DNA of 63,500 bases from Cristatella mucedo (lineage: Eukaryota > Bryozoa > Phylactolaemata > Cristatellidae), in assembly GCA_009760855.2 (NCBI GenBank), contig WPIO01000268.1, positions 64,001 to 127,500 on the forward strand. The letters are read 5' to 3'. Of this stretch, positions 1 through 11,340 are shown in pieces. Every line of letters starts with the position of its first letter. Position 1 is the first letter of the stretch. The notes below the pieces were generated by a model that saw only the letters and a program-made list of their open reading frames with translations, was not told where the DNA came from and did not search any database. Made by a program: the position numbers and the translations under genes.

Positions 1-317
1 CAGTTCACTCACATTTGCACCAGCTTCCCTAGCGTAACTGCACACCAGTGTGCTCTTGTCCCACCTGCTCCTTAGCATCCAGTGATTTTGTTGTCTATAG
101 GACTAAATCGAACCGTTTGGTGATACAGCCTTCAGCTCGTGTGTACCATATGTCTGGACCTCACTTTCAGCTAAGGTCATGTCTGCAATGACTTTGCAGC
201 CTTTAAGTCTTTTGCCCCGAACGTACACATTTTTCTTCTGCTTTTGTGCTTCACGTGAATACCGTTGCATGATTCACTGAATGCTGCTACTTGCCTGATG
301 TAAAGCAATCGAATGTA

Positions 318-505
318 TCTCCTTCTGCAACTCCACAAGGCCACAAAGACTTTGTGGGTGTTATGCACGAGAGTTTTGTATAGCGCATTCACGGCTTAAG
401 CGGCTTTCGGTACTCATTTGGTAGCCAACAGACTTCATTGCACACAACAAAGAGAAAGTGGGAAGCATAGCAGAGACAGGAGAGCAGTTGAGGTAGTGAA
501 ATACA
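318..505 (-). repeat. LINE family B, 3' end fragment
   Basis: Antisense copy of the 3' region of a second LINE family, also seen next to the reverse transcriptase at 40.9-42.1 kb. Shared landmarks are the run reading 'ctccacaa..ccacaaagact' and 'agagaaagtgggaagcatagc'. It has no open frame of its own; short ORFs here are incidental. The assignment rests on similarity to other copies inside this window only. Confidence 0.6.
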
Positions 506-512
506 GCTAACC

Positions 513-645
513 GGTGGCCAAGAGGTCTGTTGGCTACACCATACACACCAAAAGTTTAATAGGCTTTGAGTACCCTAGAGAAACAAGTTCTCTTATTAAA
601 AATCCACTTGATGTTCGTGGTTTTGTGGAGTTACAGACAACGGCA
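513..645 (+). repeat. LINE family B, 3' fragment, inverted to the previous one
   Basis: Carries 'tctgttggctac' and 'tggagttacagac', the landmarks of the family B 3' end, in sense orientation. With the antisense fragment just upstream it forms a head-to-head pair. Confidence 0.45.
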
Positions 646-789
646 CACTACGTTACATTGTATGCTATAATGTTTCATTACTTTTGGATCTTGCCCTTTC
701 TGTGAAAATCTTGCAAGTCATTCCCCTCACCCTGACTGAAAAGTCTGGTGCCACCTTTGAAAGCAAGGCTCAGCTACCTTAACTGGGTG

Positions 790-1255
790 CTCCACGTGAC
801 GTGACATCCCCTGACTTGATAACATTCGAAAAGAAGCTAAAAGGCATATGTTTATCACATCATTTAGTTTGTCCGTATGATTCTTCGTCCTTTGTGTACT
901 TACACACGCTGACATGCACTGGTTTGGCCCAGTGTTTAAGGGGCTTGTGCCGACCACGGTCTGGCCCGAGGTCATGGGCTCGAGCCCCGAGGCATATGTG
1001 AACTGCTTGAATAAAGATTAAGTTCTTAGGGGGCTATACGAATGAATTATTTACTTATTTACTGTACATGCTACCAGCTAACCGTATTTTCATGCTAACC
1101 CTGTGCATGTCACCTCTAACCATGTTATACTTGATGTTATTGAGTATGCTACCACTAACCAGTGCGATCATGCTTTCTTTGCAGCAAATGTAAAGTGCCT
1201 AGAAAGAGATTGAGTTTTCTGAGTGCTATAAAAAATGTATTATTATTGTTATAGC
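790..1255 (+). repeat. LINE family A 3' end, split by a SINE
   Basis: Sense copy of the non-coding 3' end of LINE family A, ending in the shared tail 'gcaaatgtaaagtgcctag' and an ATT-rich tract. It is interrupted at about 917-1060 by a tRNA-type SINE. The tail region matches at least eight other copies in the window. Confidence 0.65.
917..1060 (+). repeat. tRNA-derived SINE, type A
   Basis: The head resembles a tRNA gene: a GGCCCAGTGTTTAAGGGG-like A-box region and a B-box-like 'gggctcgagcccc'. The 3' part, beginning 'gcatatgtgaactgcttg', then 'agattaagttctta' and 'gctat', matches the LINE A tail. Type A copies also lie at 4377-4520, 19146-19270 (worn) and 48300-48420. Pol III transcription is inferred from the boxes. 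Confidence 0.6.
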
Positions 1256-1557
1256 TGTTAACACCATTCTGCTGCAACACAAAATGACAACGTTAGATCA
1301 GCTAATTTAAACAAATATGCCACACACCTTGTAAACCGAGTAGTAAGGGTCAATTGAAGCAGATATCGAGATCTGGCAAAGAGATAACATACAAGTGCTG
1401 AAAACGTCCGGATTTTATTAGATCATGTTCAATTGGCAAGTTGGATAACACGGTTAGTTGCAGCTCTATTAGATTATCTGGTCAAAACAAGCCACTAACT
1501 AGCTTGTGCGATTAAGAGGGTCTGAGCTGATCTTTTAATAAGTGGTCTTAAGTTTAG
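1256..1557. other. no gene seen
   Basis: AT-rich stretch without coding signal, known repeat or RNA gene that I can recognise, lying between a LINE tail and the first RING pseudogene. Confidence 0.5.
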
Positions 1558-2497
1558 CAATGACACAAGAGCTCCCAATGCGCCGGCTTGCATCGATTAG
1601 CTACGGCCGGTTATCATGCTTCACCCGCGGGTGAGGGGAGGGGGATTTGCAGCAGCAGCATCAGCTGCTGCTGCAATGCCCACACTGCTGCTGCTGTCGC
1701 TGCGCAGACCAAGGTTGCAGTGCAAAGGGCTCAAAGAGCATGCTCTGCCCTGCTTGCAAAGTAATCGTTGATCGCATAACCGATGCAGCAGTAGTCATGT
1801 GACCGTTGCACTAGGACAGATCTCGAGCTGGAATGAAGTGCTGCAATTCTCAGTACAGCAGCAGTGCCCGCGGGACTCGCAGCCACTGGATCTGCTGTGC
1901 TTCGACTGCAAGCTGGCCAAGTGTATTGACTGTGTCAGGCAGCGAGAGGGCTCGGGACACTCTGCAGTATCTGAAAGGATTACAATCTGAAACTTATTTT
2001 AAGGACTCAAGAGAAAGCATAAAGCATCCTTTAGAGTGTGTGAATAGTTGGATAGCTTCTGCAGTGCCAGCATCTAGTCAAGGAAATCAAATCGGCTCGT
2101 TCCATGTATTTGCAGGAGCTGAGGACTAGAAAAAAGTATTCGATTGATGCTTTGAGCAAAGCCTTTGATGATTCTGAGAGCTTTACGCTCAGGGTCTGAG
2201 CTACGACCACATCGAGGAGAGTGCTGCCCCCTGCCAAGTTTGGCTGTAGAGCTGCACCAGTCATTGCAGCATGCATCCACATACGTCAGCAGCCTCACCG
2301 AATTGGCTGACGACCCACGATTTTTGGACCGGCAGACGACCTTCCTGTCACGTCTCGAAGTGCTGGTCAAGCAGCTTGATCGCTTCAAAGCGTAACCGGT
2401 TGCTTTAAAACTTGTCATACTGAATGGATGTCAGTCCGAGGACATAAAAAAAAAATTGGGACCTTCTGGGTTGGAACTCCGAAGCTGACCACAGGCA
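1558..2497 (+). pseudogene. RING/B-box family copy 1, exon 1, broken
   Basis: Relic of the large first exon of the RING / B-box / coiled-coil family, recognised by comparison with copies 3 and 4. It starts near 'atgacacaagagctc', which matches the N-terminus of copy 4. The RING is mostly destroyed (insertion and frameshift around 1605-1690) while B-box pieces such as CFDCKLAKCIDCVRQ survive. The coiled-coil part continues in shifted frames to about 2497, where the donor GT is lost (reads 'acaggcaa'). No complete frame remains, so a product is very unlikely. The family role, ubiquitin ligation or scaffolding, is inferred from RING/B-box proteins in general. Confidence 0.75.
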
Positions 2498-2606
2498 AAC
2501 TGCCTGCTAAAGCCTTTGCTAACACGCATGATCTGGATCAGAGTGTTGGCATGCAAATCTTGCTGTCTTTTAGCAATTGCTGACGTTGAAACCCTTTTTC
2601 TTGTAG

Positions 2607-2674
2607 ACAACCTTCACCCGATCCTTGCCCAAGTTGTGGAGTGGAGATTCATGCTGGGGGTGGTGATGCTGAAG
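2607..2674 (+). pseudogene. RING/B-box family copy 1, exon 2 (linker)
   Basis: Acceptor 'cttgtag' and donor 'gaag|gtgagt' frame a 68-nt block equivalent to the 69-nt exon 2 of copies 2, 3 and 4. The 1-nt shortfall would break the phase. The propeller exon of this copy is not found before LINE A sequence begins near 2880. Confidence 0.6.
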
Positions 2675-2879
2675 GTGAGTGAGTGCTCATCTTTTTAAGC
2701 CAAACCACTGGTGTAGAAGCTTAACGGCTTTGACTAATGCTGTCAGGATTGCTTGAACTCTATGCCCTGCATAATGGACACAATACTGCAATTCATAAGT
2801 GACCTCGAGCTGGATTCACCACATACATAGTGCAATCAACTTGGCCTAGTTTTATACCTTTGTGCTAGCGAGCTTAATT

Positions 2880-3106
2880 GATACAGTATGCTGACACTGT
2901 GCATGCTGCCACTAACCACATTTGCATGCTGACCCTGTGCATGTAACCCCTAATCATATTATTCATTTTGTTTGTTTTTTAAGCATGATTTTACTTACCA
3001 TTCCATTGCATTTCCCTTTGCAGCAAATGTAAAGTGCCTAGAAAAAGATTAAGTTCTCTGAGGGGGCTTTATCAAGTACATTATTATTATTATTATTATT
3101 ATGAGG
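2880..3106 (+). repeat. LINE family A 3' end with ATT tail
   Basis: Contains 'tgctgacactgtgcatgctg', the stem-loop tail 'aaagtgcctagaaaaagatt' and (ATT)n at about 3089-3104. It is 5'-truncated and non-coding. Confidence 0.7.
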
Positions 3107-3493
3107 ATCATGTCCTATACTTTTGCCTCAATTAAGTTGACTTTGGGCAATGTCACCATATAGCTAATAGACGTCGTTAGACTGGTTAATAGCCAAGTGC
3201 AGAACTACGTGGACGATCGTTAGGATATAAGGAGGGTGTTAGTGAGCTCGAGTTATGTATACAATTATAATAATATATTTTTATAGTTTGTTCCCAAAGA
3301 TCTATATCTGTCTTTAGCCAACTATGGAATCCTGTAATTAAAGCATATCAATATGGTTAGCTTAACATCAGCATTCAAGGGACAAATCATATGAACCCAG
3401 CTAGTGCAGTGAGAAACAGGTGCATATTTGTCTTCATTTAAGGGGTATGTCCGGCAGTAGTGTGAGTTAAAACTGTAAAGTTGACGCTGTGCT
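3107..3493. other. no gene seen
   Basis: No coding frame, repeat or RNA gene that I can support. It separates the LINE tail from the copy 2 coiled-coil fragment. Confidence 0.45.
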
Positions 3494-4008
3494 TCAGTGG
3501 GTGTAAAAGCAAAAGTCTGCACAGCTGCTTTGGGCCATGCCGAAGAACTTACCTCTGGTCAGCGCTTCACGACATCCGATCCACTCGTGCCTTTTACACT
3601 GGACGAGCTCAGAGTGCAAAACGAAGAAGAAGAAGTATGCAGGGGATGCTGTAAGCAAAAGCTGTGGAGGTGGTAAGCAAAAGCTTTAAAGAAGCGAAGA
3701 GCAAGGTCAAGGAATGCTACGACCAGCTAGAAGAGAGTGCTGTGGCCCTGCAAAGCTTGGCCGAGCAGCTGAACCTGTCAGTGCAGCATGCCTCAGCACA
3801 CATCAGCCGCATCACAGATTTGGCCAGCGACCCTGATTTCCTGGACCAGCAGGCGGCCTTGAGGTTGCGGCTCGAAGTGCTTGGCAAGCAGCTGGATAGC
3901 TTAAGTGAGACAGCGGAGGCTGAAAAGCTTGTGGCTCTGAATGGATATTCGCCCAACGACTTAGACGAAGGGGTCACTTCATGGATGCGTACTCCAAAGC
4001 TGACCTGA
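3494..4008 (+). pseudogene. RING/B-box family copy 2, coiled-coil part of exon 1
   Basis: Only the 3' half of exon 1 is present. From 'gcaaaagtctgcacagctg' onward it tracks copy 4 closely, first with indels (3530-3660) and then as an open frame of 114 codons. That frame covers the coiled coil with EQLNLSVQHASAHISRITD and ends ..WMRTPKLT followed by TGA at 4006-4008. In copies 3 and 4 the corresponding codon is TCA, just before the splice donor, so this is a nonsense change. RING and B-boxes are absent. It lies in order with exon 2 (4120) and exon 3 (6091), so one truncated gene copy spans 3.5-7.0 kb. It is probably non-functional. Confidence 0.8.
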
Positions 4009-4119
4009 GGTTGTTGTCTGCCAAGAACTGCAGCCCATGCTTGCCCTGACTCGAGGTGCTGGCACCAAAATCTTGCTGACGTTCGTCAGTTACACTCTTT
4101 GACACCCTTGTCCTTGTAG

Positions 4120-4188
4120 ATCACGTTGACCAAGTTCTAGCAAAAGTTATCGCTTTTAAGGATTATAATGGAAGTAGCAATGTCAAAG
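4120..4188 (+). pseudogene. RING/B-box family copy 2, exon 2
   Basis: 69-nt block between acceptor 'cttgtag' and donor 'caaag|gtgaat', the same length and position as in copies 3 and 4. In copy 3 this exon encodes a short acidic linker joining the coiled coil to the propeller. Confidence 0.65.
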
Positions 4189-6090
4189 GTGAATTCACAT
4201 TTACTGAATGCAACTTGCCAGCCCAACAACTTTCAGATTCCTAGCTTGCTAGCCTGCACGGCTGTAAGTTATTCTGCCAGGAATGCATGGTGGCTTTGCT
4301 TCTCATAATTGACAATGCAGCAATTTCTGGGAGACTTTTTGCTGGATTTACCACATTTATACATATCAAATCTGGTGCCGTGGTGTTTTTGCCTAGAGGT
4401 TAAGGTGCTCGCTCCGACCAAGGTCTGGCCGAGGTCGTGGGCTCGAGCTCTTTGGCATATGTAAAGTGCCTGAATAGAGATTAAGTTCTCTTCGGGCGCT
4501 ATGCAAATTAATTATATTTTTATATATTTTCAATCAAATCTGCTTAATTTCATCAAGTTGTGAGGGCGATTTCAAAGCTAGTCAAAGGATAAGGATCCAG
4601 TAACCTGCACCTTTGCATATGCACCTCTGTGCTTAGCCAAGATGTAGCTAAGCGATGCCTTTGGCTTGGTAGAGAGCCTAGAGTAATAATTGCCTGGATG
4701 ATGAATCGGGTAGGAGGATGGCAGGATTGCTTGCGGCAATAACTAATAGGTCTGTGCATCCATCTTGTACGGGTCTCGTCGAGAACCGTGTTTAAAGTCT
4801 GGGCCGGCAGCAACGATCTCACTGTATCAGTACGTTTTGAGCCAGCAATTTTCTATCTGTTAGTGCTGCCTGGATACCATTTGCTGAAAGCCGGAGCATA
4901 GTTTCCGAAAAATATAATATAATATGTACATTTAGCAGGGAAATATCGTTGGTTTCCTTCCATGACTGCACTCAATTTTACTTCTAAAGTTATTGGTCCC
5001 TTCGAAAATATTGTTATTGCATTTCAGCGAGTATTGTTAAATAGAAAATATTGCGATCTGTTTGCACTAGGTTTTTTAAATACGTGCTTAGGGTTTCCGT
5101 GCTGCCAGTACTCAAGCTCCTCCTTTTGATTGACGACTTCTTTGGTAGACAGACGTTATGGTGGCATCCTCACAATCATGTTCCTGCTAGACATGTCAGT
5201 AGCATTAGACTCAAACTACCATTAGATCATTCTTGGACATCACGATACCTTCGGTTATGATGAGATTCTTGACGATTCGATTTATACTGCTATCGTTATC
5301 AGCAACTAATGGTCTAGTTGAGCAGCCGGGTTGTTTTGGTCCCACCAATGTGATCGTGTTTCGTCCCTCAGCTGACTGCACACCGACGTCAAGCCGTCCG
5401 AAGCTATGGCTTAATTACTTATTGGTTTTCCTCTGTCTCCCGATTCAACCTTACTGCTCTCTTTCCCCATTCCCAAAAAGAAAAAAGTGTGCACCAAAAG
5501 CTTCAGGGGATTGAATTTGAGTTCATTAAAACACTGGACAGGCTCCCAGTAATTCTTCATAACTGTGCAAGTAGAGAACACTCTGGTCTGGTGATGCATC
5601 CCCTCATAAATCTGTGACGAGACTATGAATGGGCTGTGCGGCGTACCTTTTTACTTACCGTTTTACAGCAGCCGAGATTTAGCTTGGCATGAAGAGGTGA
5701 GGGAGGGAAGATAGAGGCCACGTATGAAAAGCTGAAAATTCGGAAATCCAAGTTGCCTAATGTACAGGGAAGTAATGAAAAAATCACTTAATTATAAAAA
5801 CCTCATTTTATTTTATTAACAGCAAATATGTAAAGACGGTATGCAAATGACTTGATGTGCCATATATCCATACACGTTTATTCTGTTAAGAACAACTAAA
5901 ATGTGATTGACACATTGTACTCTAACCTATCCGAGTATGGCAGTGCAGCTCTTGCTAGCAGCCGATAGCAAATGTATGTTGAATCTAAAGCGTAGGAAAT
6001 ATTCTAATGAATTGGAGATAATCGTGAATTCTAGCTAAAGAGCAGACACACTCTGCACACACAGCTCTCTTTTTCTGCCTGCATGCACAG
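4189..6090 (+). other. intron 2 of copy 2, conserved between family copies
   Basis: Intron sequence homologous to 14168-16314 and to 62259-63500. Shared landmarks include 'gccagcccaacaactttcag', 'gttagtgctgcctgg', 'agacatgtcagtagc', 'gagatttagcttggcatga' and 'aaatatgtaaagacgg'. A type A SINE sits at 4377-4520. Conservation over about 2 kb of intron shows that whole gene copies were duplicated as DNA, not by retroposition. Confidence 0.7.
4377..4520 (+). repeat. tRNA-derived SINE, type A
   Basis: tRNA-like head with 'gaggtcgtgggctcgagctc', then 'gcatatgtaaagtgcctga' and 'agattaagttctcttcgggc', the LINE A-like tail, ending in AT-rich sequence. It sits in intron 2 of copy 2 and is missing from the same intron of copy 3, so it inserted after the duplication. 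Confidence 0.65.
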
Positions 6091-7018
6091 ATCCAGCATT
6101 CTTCGTTACAGCAGAAGAGCAGCCAACGTTGCACTTCTGCCTGGCCTGCAGCAACTTCAAGACGCCTGTCGACTGCTTCGACCTGTCTGTGACGTCAGAG
6201 GGGCACCTGCCTCTGGCTGTCTGGGAGCACGGCCTGAAGGAATACAGTCAGTGAGGCAGAGAGCTGAGCGTCCAGAAACCTGCGAGGTGGAGCAGAGGAG
6301 GAGGCGACTGGGTCACTGCAATGCAGCCTCTGCAAGACGGACAAGATGGACTTGCTGTAGGCTTGAATTAGTCACGGCTCGTCCTGCTGCTCAGACGCAG
6401 CAGCTCTGCTGCTGCTGCTAGTGGAGGGGACCAGTGGCTCGAGGACCCACGTGTCGCACTGCTGCCCTGGTCCTCTTGATAGCTGTCCGTGCTCGGCGAC
6501 CTGTGCTCACTGTGACCCAGGGTAACTGGTATGGCCAAGAGCTGCAGCTGAGCTCGGGACAGCTGCAGCACAACAGCAAGTGGGAGTATCTCAGCATATG
6601 CAGTGTGGCTCTCACTGCTGCAGCTCCGGTCACCATGAGCTGCAGCACGGTGGAGGTGGACGATGGCAGAGAGCTGTACGTAGTGGACAGCTGCAGCCAC
6701 CGAGGTGACAGACAATGGAGACACGAGCTGAGCAGCAGAGGGAGCAAGCGCTGGACGTCTGTGCTGCAGGCGTTCTCCCGTACGTGGCTGTGCGAGGGCT
6801 GCATGAGGGAGACAGGAGCAGAGAATGTGTGAGGACGCTCTGTGCAGACTGATGGGATGCTGCAGCAGGTCCTCTCCTACAGCAGCCACGGACTGGAGCA
6901 GCATTGGTTTCTGTTACTGGGCAGAGGACAGAGGACCGTCATAGCCATGCTGGGCTGGGATATGCAGACTGTGACTGTGTACCCTGCAGCAGCTGTTGCT
7001 GCTGAGAACAGACGATGA
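6091..7018 (+). pseudogene. RING/B-box family copy 2, propeller exon 3, broken
   Basis: Begins after acceptor 'gcatgcacag' exactly as exon 3 of copy 3 does, and is alignable with it along its length. The frame is interrupted several times: a TGA after 'atacagtcag' near 6254, frameshifts near 6300-6430 and further shifts to 6830. It is about 100 nt shorter than copy 3. The last part reads VTVYPAA and then a stop at 7016-7018. This shows the family's ancestral ending, which lacks the extra TSWIGTPELTS segment seen in copy 3. Long ORFs on the opposite strand here are shadows of GC-rich coding sequence. Confidence 0.75.
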
Positions 7019-8230
7019 AGGGAAGGCAGCTGCAGCATTTTTGCTCTGCGAGGCAGCTACCTAGCACTGCATGTCACTTGGTTTCTTATGATTGCCTGTC
7101 ACCTACCTGTACTCTTACCTTGTAGCAAATTAATAAATGCTCCGCAATTTATTGACTCCAGCGACTTTTAGCACGAGCTCCAAGCAAGAGCAGCAGCAGT
7201 CAGTTGCACAAATAGTTTGCTGTTGATTGTGGTATTGGCCTGGGCGACTGCAATCTTATTTCAGTGGACTTCGTGAGAACCCATGAGCGGATTCCTGCGA
7301 AACTTTGTGGGTACATTTTACATGGAGCTTAGTTTGATAGTCCAAACTTTTTGGAGCTGTGGGCAGCTGATTTGGGGTGGATTCGATGGGAACTAGAATG
7401 AATTGTGGTGGATTGCAGTGGATTGTGGTACAAGCTTCTTGTGTCAAAGCTCATTTGCATAAGTGGGTCTGTGTGAAGCCAATTAAAATTTGGTGGACAG
7501 ATAAATTCGAACGTATAATACAATATCATCACAAAATTTGAGCTCAGCAACACTTATGTCTGGTCGTGGTTAGCCTAATTAGAGTGGCTTGAGGTGGATT
7601 TCGGTGGATTGCAGTAGTTCGTCGAACCCCAATTCCTTGAACCCTGTAGCAATTACCAGGTCATGTTGCAGGTAGCTAGTAGGTCAGAGGTCGTCGAGGG
7701 ACTAGAATTCTTGCTCGGCAGCTCAGTTTCGCTTCCTTCTTTGCATAGGCGGCTGCTGTCTGAGGTAGGTCACACTCGCAGCTGTTTTGAGAGACCGTGT
7801 GTTCGTTAACCGTTATAACGTGCGTACAATAATACTTCCTTGTGCTGCTTGCAGCATGTACAAAGCGCCTGTACATGCAATTACTGGCCAAACTCTCAGT
7901 CGGCTTAGGCAAGCTACAAAGTATCCACAGCACTGGCTGAGAGCAGATAGCTAAACTCTGCCATACGTAACTAAACGTCATGCTTCGTGCTTTGCTGCCG
8001 CAGATATCTTTATAAGATTGCTATATTGCGTTCGCCAAGTTTATAACTCAGTACCTTGACCTCCGAGAATGCAGGCGTATGTAAAGTCCCTGCTTGTTTT
8101 GCATTATCCTCCGGCGCCATTTGATAATAACGATCGCCAAGTTGTTTTCGGCAGCCTCTCGCCTGGACCTTAGCACTGCATTGAAATGGTTCAGATTCTA
8201 TCTCAGTTGAAAACTTAGCTTAAAACAAGC
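7019..8230. other. no gene seen; GTGGATT-rich stretch
   Basis: Downstream of the copy 2 propeller. 'aataaa' occurs at 7131-7136 and could have been the polyA signal of the copy. Between 7370 and 7620 the words 'ggtggatt' and 'cagtggatt' recur at least five times in one orientation, without a clear period. I see no open frame of interest and no RNA gene. Confidence 0.4.
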
Positions 8231-8234
8231 ACAA

Positions 8235-8372
8235 TTTAGGCTTTTACTTCTATGCTGACGACATACAGCTGTACACGTGCTTCAATATCTCGAAGCCATC
8301 CAGTATGGCAACTTCCATAAACTCCCTTGTCGCATATTTTGTTGATATCCATACTTAGATGGCAGCAAACTT
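8235..8372 (+). repeat. LINE reverse transcriptase fragment
   Basis: Reads FYADDIQLYTC, the reverse transcriptase catalytic YADD box, followed by the usual SINSL..DIHT..MAANF stretch of LINE A. One stop interrupts it. Only about 45 codons survive. Confidence 0.65.
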
Positions 8373-8627
8373 TAGTCAAATTGAAAAATTATAAAGTAAA
8401 CAAGCCGGCTGAATAATGTGACTCATAAATTGATAAGCTTAACACGAAAAAAATAGAATCAGCCAGCATATCTTGCGTAGCATAAGCACGAAGCATACTA
8501 GAAGAACGAAACATAAGGCTACCGTCGCGGGGGGGGGGAGGGTACCCGTAACTGACGGCACACCTCTTTGACAGACAGCTCATCAGTAGAGATCTCACGT
8601 GTATTTCTATAATAAACATTTGAAAAA

Positions 8628-8970
8628 AGTGGCTTGACTTTCACTGGAAATCTATTTGCTGCCTAGGCAGTCAGACAGTGTCCATGTACTGCCTGAAATC
8701 CGAGCCTCCAAGAACTTCGTGTTCTGATGCAGCCATTAACTTCTAGGTGCTACTGGCTTACTTCACCTTCATAAAAAGACGCCAGTATGCGTTTTTAGTG
8801 CTTGTGCCGGGTGGAAGCGAACGTTGGGCCCGGATTAGTAGAGCTAACTGACTTCGACCCAAATGTTGAAGACTTATATTGATTTCAAAGTGACTTGGAA
8901 GCATGGTATCACAGACGTTAGTCGGCGTGTGTCTGATTTTGTTTGGCAGGAGCTCAAAGGAGGTGGACTC
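8628..8970 (+). repeat. dispersed repeat C (unassigned)
   Basis: Similar, with indels, to 57420-57850 on the same strand. Shared words are 'gcttacttcaccttcat', 'aaaagacgcc' and 'cctgattttg'. Neither copy shows a convincing protein or terminal repeats. It may be the 3' end of a further retroelement. Confidence 0.5.
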
Positions 8971-8999
8971 CCCTCTCTTCTAATGATAACCTTAATCAT

Positions 9000-10450
9000 A
9001 GTTCTATTTTAGTTTTACTTATGGCTGACCTGGAGTGGCTCACTATCAACCAGGGTATCTACTTCTTGTTTGGAAGTGCCTATATTCTCTTGGTCTGGTA
9101 TTCTATATACTTTATGTAGCATTTACTTATCAGGCATATATAAAGAAACTGAAGATTCATTTATTTAAGGCAGCATTTAGTTAGTGAGCCCCTGTGATTC
9201 GTCCTTTATGAGATTATGCATGCTGATACTGTGCATGCTGCCACTAACCAAACTTGTATGCTGATCCTATGCATGCCACCCTTAACCGACTTATGATTAT
9301 TTATTGAGCGTGCAACCATTCGGTTGTGCTTCCTTTGCAGCGATTGCTATGCACAGTGGCAGCTCGTGCTCTGGCACTCGCTTGTTTGGGTATGCTCACT
9401 TAGCCTATTAGTTATAGGCAAACCTAGTGTCACCCAAAAGTTGGAAAATCTAACCCTCAAGATCCGTTGAGCTTGCATCCCTCCACTGACTTCATCCCTT
9501 AATCTCGGTGCACTATGCTCAAAATGTATTTTCAGGTGAGCACATTTCCTCTACTGTCAAGTCGTCCTACTTTCACTTCAGAAATATGGCCAAAATCAGT
9601 GCCTGCATAGATAAGGGCATAACCGCCAAACAAGCTCATGGCTCTGTGACATTGAGTTTAGATTATCTTAACTCCCTTTGTTCAACACTTACTGCTTATA
9701 CCATTAATTGTCTTTTAACTGGCAGAAAGCTTTTCGGCTGATCTGGTCTGGTCTGTCATCCATGCTGCATGACTGCTGCATAACCTGCCGCTTTTGTCTG
9801 ATTCACTGGCTCCTTATCGAGCAGCGAATTGATTTCGGGATCCTCGTTCTTGCTTATGGGTCAGTTCACTTGCTTTTTCAGCAACAACAAATGCAGTCAC
9901 CGAGTCAGAATTATTTATTGTGGTAGCATTTATAACTAGCTCTCAGTGGCCAAGTCAAAGGACAGGGGGAGGTTGTTCCCCATGAAGAACGGAAGTACCT
10001 AGATCGTGGGGCTAATTTCTTCATACCCAACGAGTCGAAGCAATGAGAAGATGCCATGCTTGTTTGTTTTGAATGTAGGATACGCTAAGTTTTACTTATG
10101 GCTGACCTGGAGTGGCTCACTATTAAGCATGGTATCGACTTCTGGCTTGGAAGTACCTGTATTCTCTTGGTCTGATATTCTATGTACTGCATGTAACATT
10201 TACTTGTCAGGCATATAAAAAGAAACTAAGAACGCATATATTTATGACAGCATTTAGTTAGTGAGTCCCTGTGATTTGTCTTTTATGTGCTTGTGAGTGC
10301 TGATACTGTGCATGTGCCACTAACCAAACTTGCATGCTGACCCAACGAATGTCATCCCTAACCAATTTATTCTTATTTATTGAGCATGCTACCATTAACC
10401 ATTTGATCGAGCTTCCTTTGCAGCACTTTATCAAATCTTTTATTAATATT
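9000..10450 (+). repeat. LINE A-related fragments with an internal direct repeat
   Basis: Contains LINE 3' ends at about 9130-9365 and 10200-10450 and a coding remnant at 9440-9720 (STVKSSYFHFRNMAKISAC, which matches the STVKSAYFQLHNIAKI.. segment of LINE A). A block of about 190 bp at 9005-9195 recurs at 10085-10255 ('acttatggctgacctggagt'). The section at 9885-9990 is similar to 59340-59455. Confidence 0.5.
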
Positions 10451-10679
10451 ATCATTATGATTACTATTGTTAGGCATCCCATGGTACCAGCTTCCCCTCT
10501 GGTGCTCTCTTGCATCTACCAGCTGTCTATCTATGCTGCTATTGGTGACATGCAGTGGACCCATTGAGCAACAGCTCCTCCTGTTACTCTGCTCTTTGAA
10601 CTTCTCTTCAAACCTAGATCAACTCTTGTATCGACCTCGTCTTCAATTCTCATTAACCCAAAATCAGAGTAAAGATTAA

Positions 10680-11340
10680 CGATTGACACTATGACTTCGT
10701 CCGACACTATGACATAGTCTGATTTTACATTTAAAAAGCAGTCTATGAGCTACCTATTACCCACAGTACTGGCTGTGTTCGTGTGCAATATCATTTACCT
10801 TCCTGTGCATACTGTAAGCATGGATTTTTTAATCTTTTGTCATTCTTTTCCCCAGCCATTGTAATGTGTGTTGACATTTCTTATGGTGCTAAGCAAGTGT
10901 TAGGTTAGTTTTATCGCGGGTATCTAATGTATCAGGCAATTGCATGCACAAGGCCCGCCACGGTTTAGCTCCTCCATACATAGCTGAACTGCTGTATCAG
11001 TGTCAGCCTCCTCGTGCCCTTAAGCTCTGTATGGACAATACCTCTGCTTAAAGATCCCTGGCGACAGAAGCTTTAGCTCTGCAGGTCATGGAATATGGAC
11101 TCACTTCCGTGATTATTAGGCAACGACAACTGCTCTCCTGTAGCCTACTATGGCTCATCCTTTTCGTCGGTCCTGAGCTGCTACTTCCATGCTACTCACT
11201 TCTTCAACTGCTCTCCTGACTCTGCTATGCTGCCCCATCTCTCTTTTTTGCGAGAAATGAAGTCTTCAGGTTACCAACCCGCTTAGGCTGTGAGTGAGCT
11301 ATATAAGACTTTCCTGCATAACATCTACATAGTCGTTGTG
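10680..11340 (+). repeat. repeat D joined to LINE family B 3' region
   Basis: 10740-10945 resembles 59090-59320 ('cattcttttccccagc', 'gtgttaggttag'). From 10945 the sequence is the sense 3' part of LINE B ('ggcccgccacggtttagctc', 'gctttagctctgcaggtc'). It changes directly to LINE A at about 11340 ('ggcttgtttagataagg'). Confidence 0.5.

Noticed and set aside
9508-9926. Overlapping ORFs near 9.5-9.9 kb as a gene
   Set aside because: They derive from a LINE A coding remnant and adjoining repeat with no intact domain.
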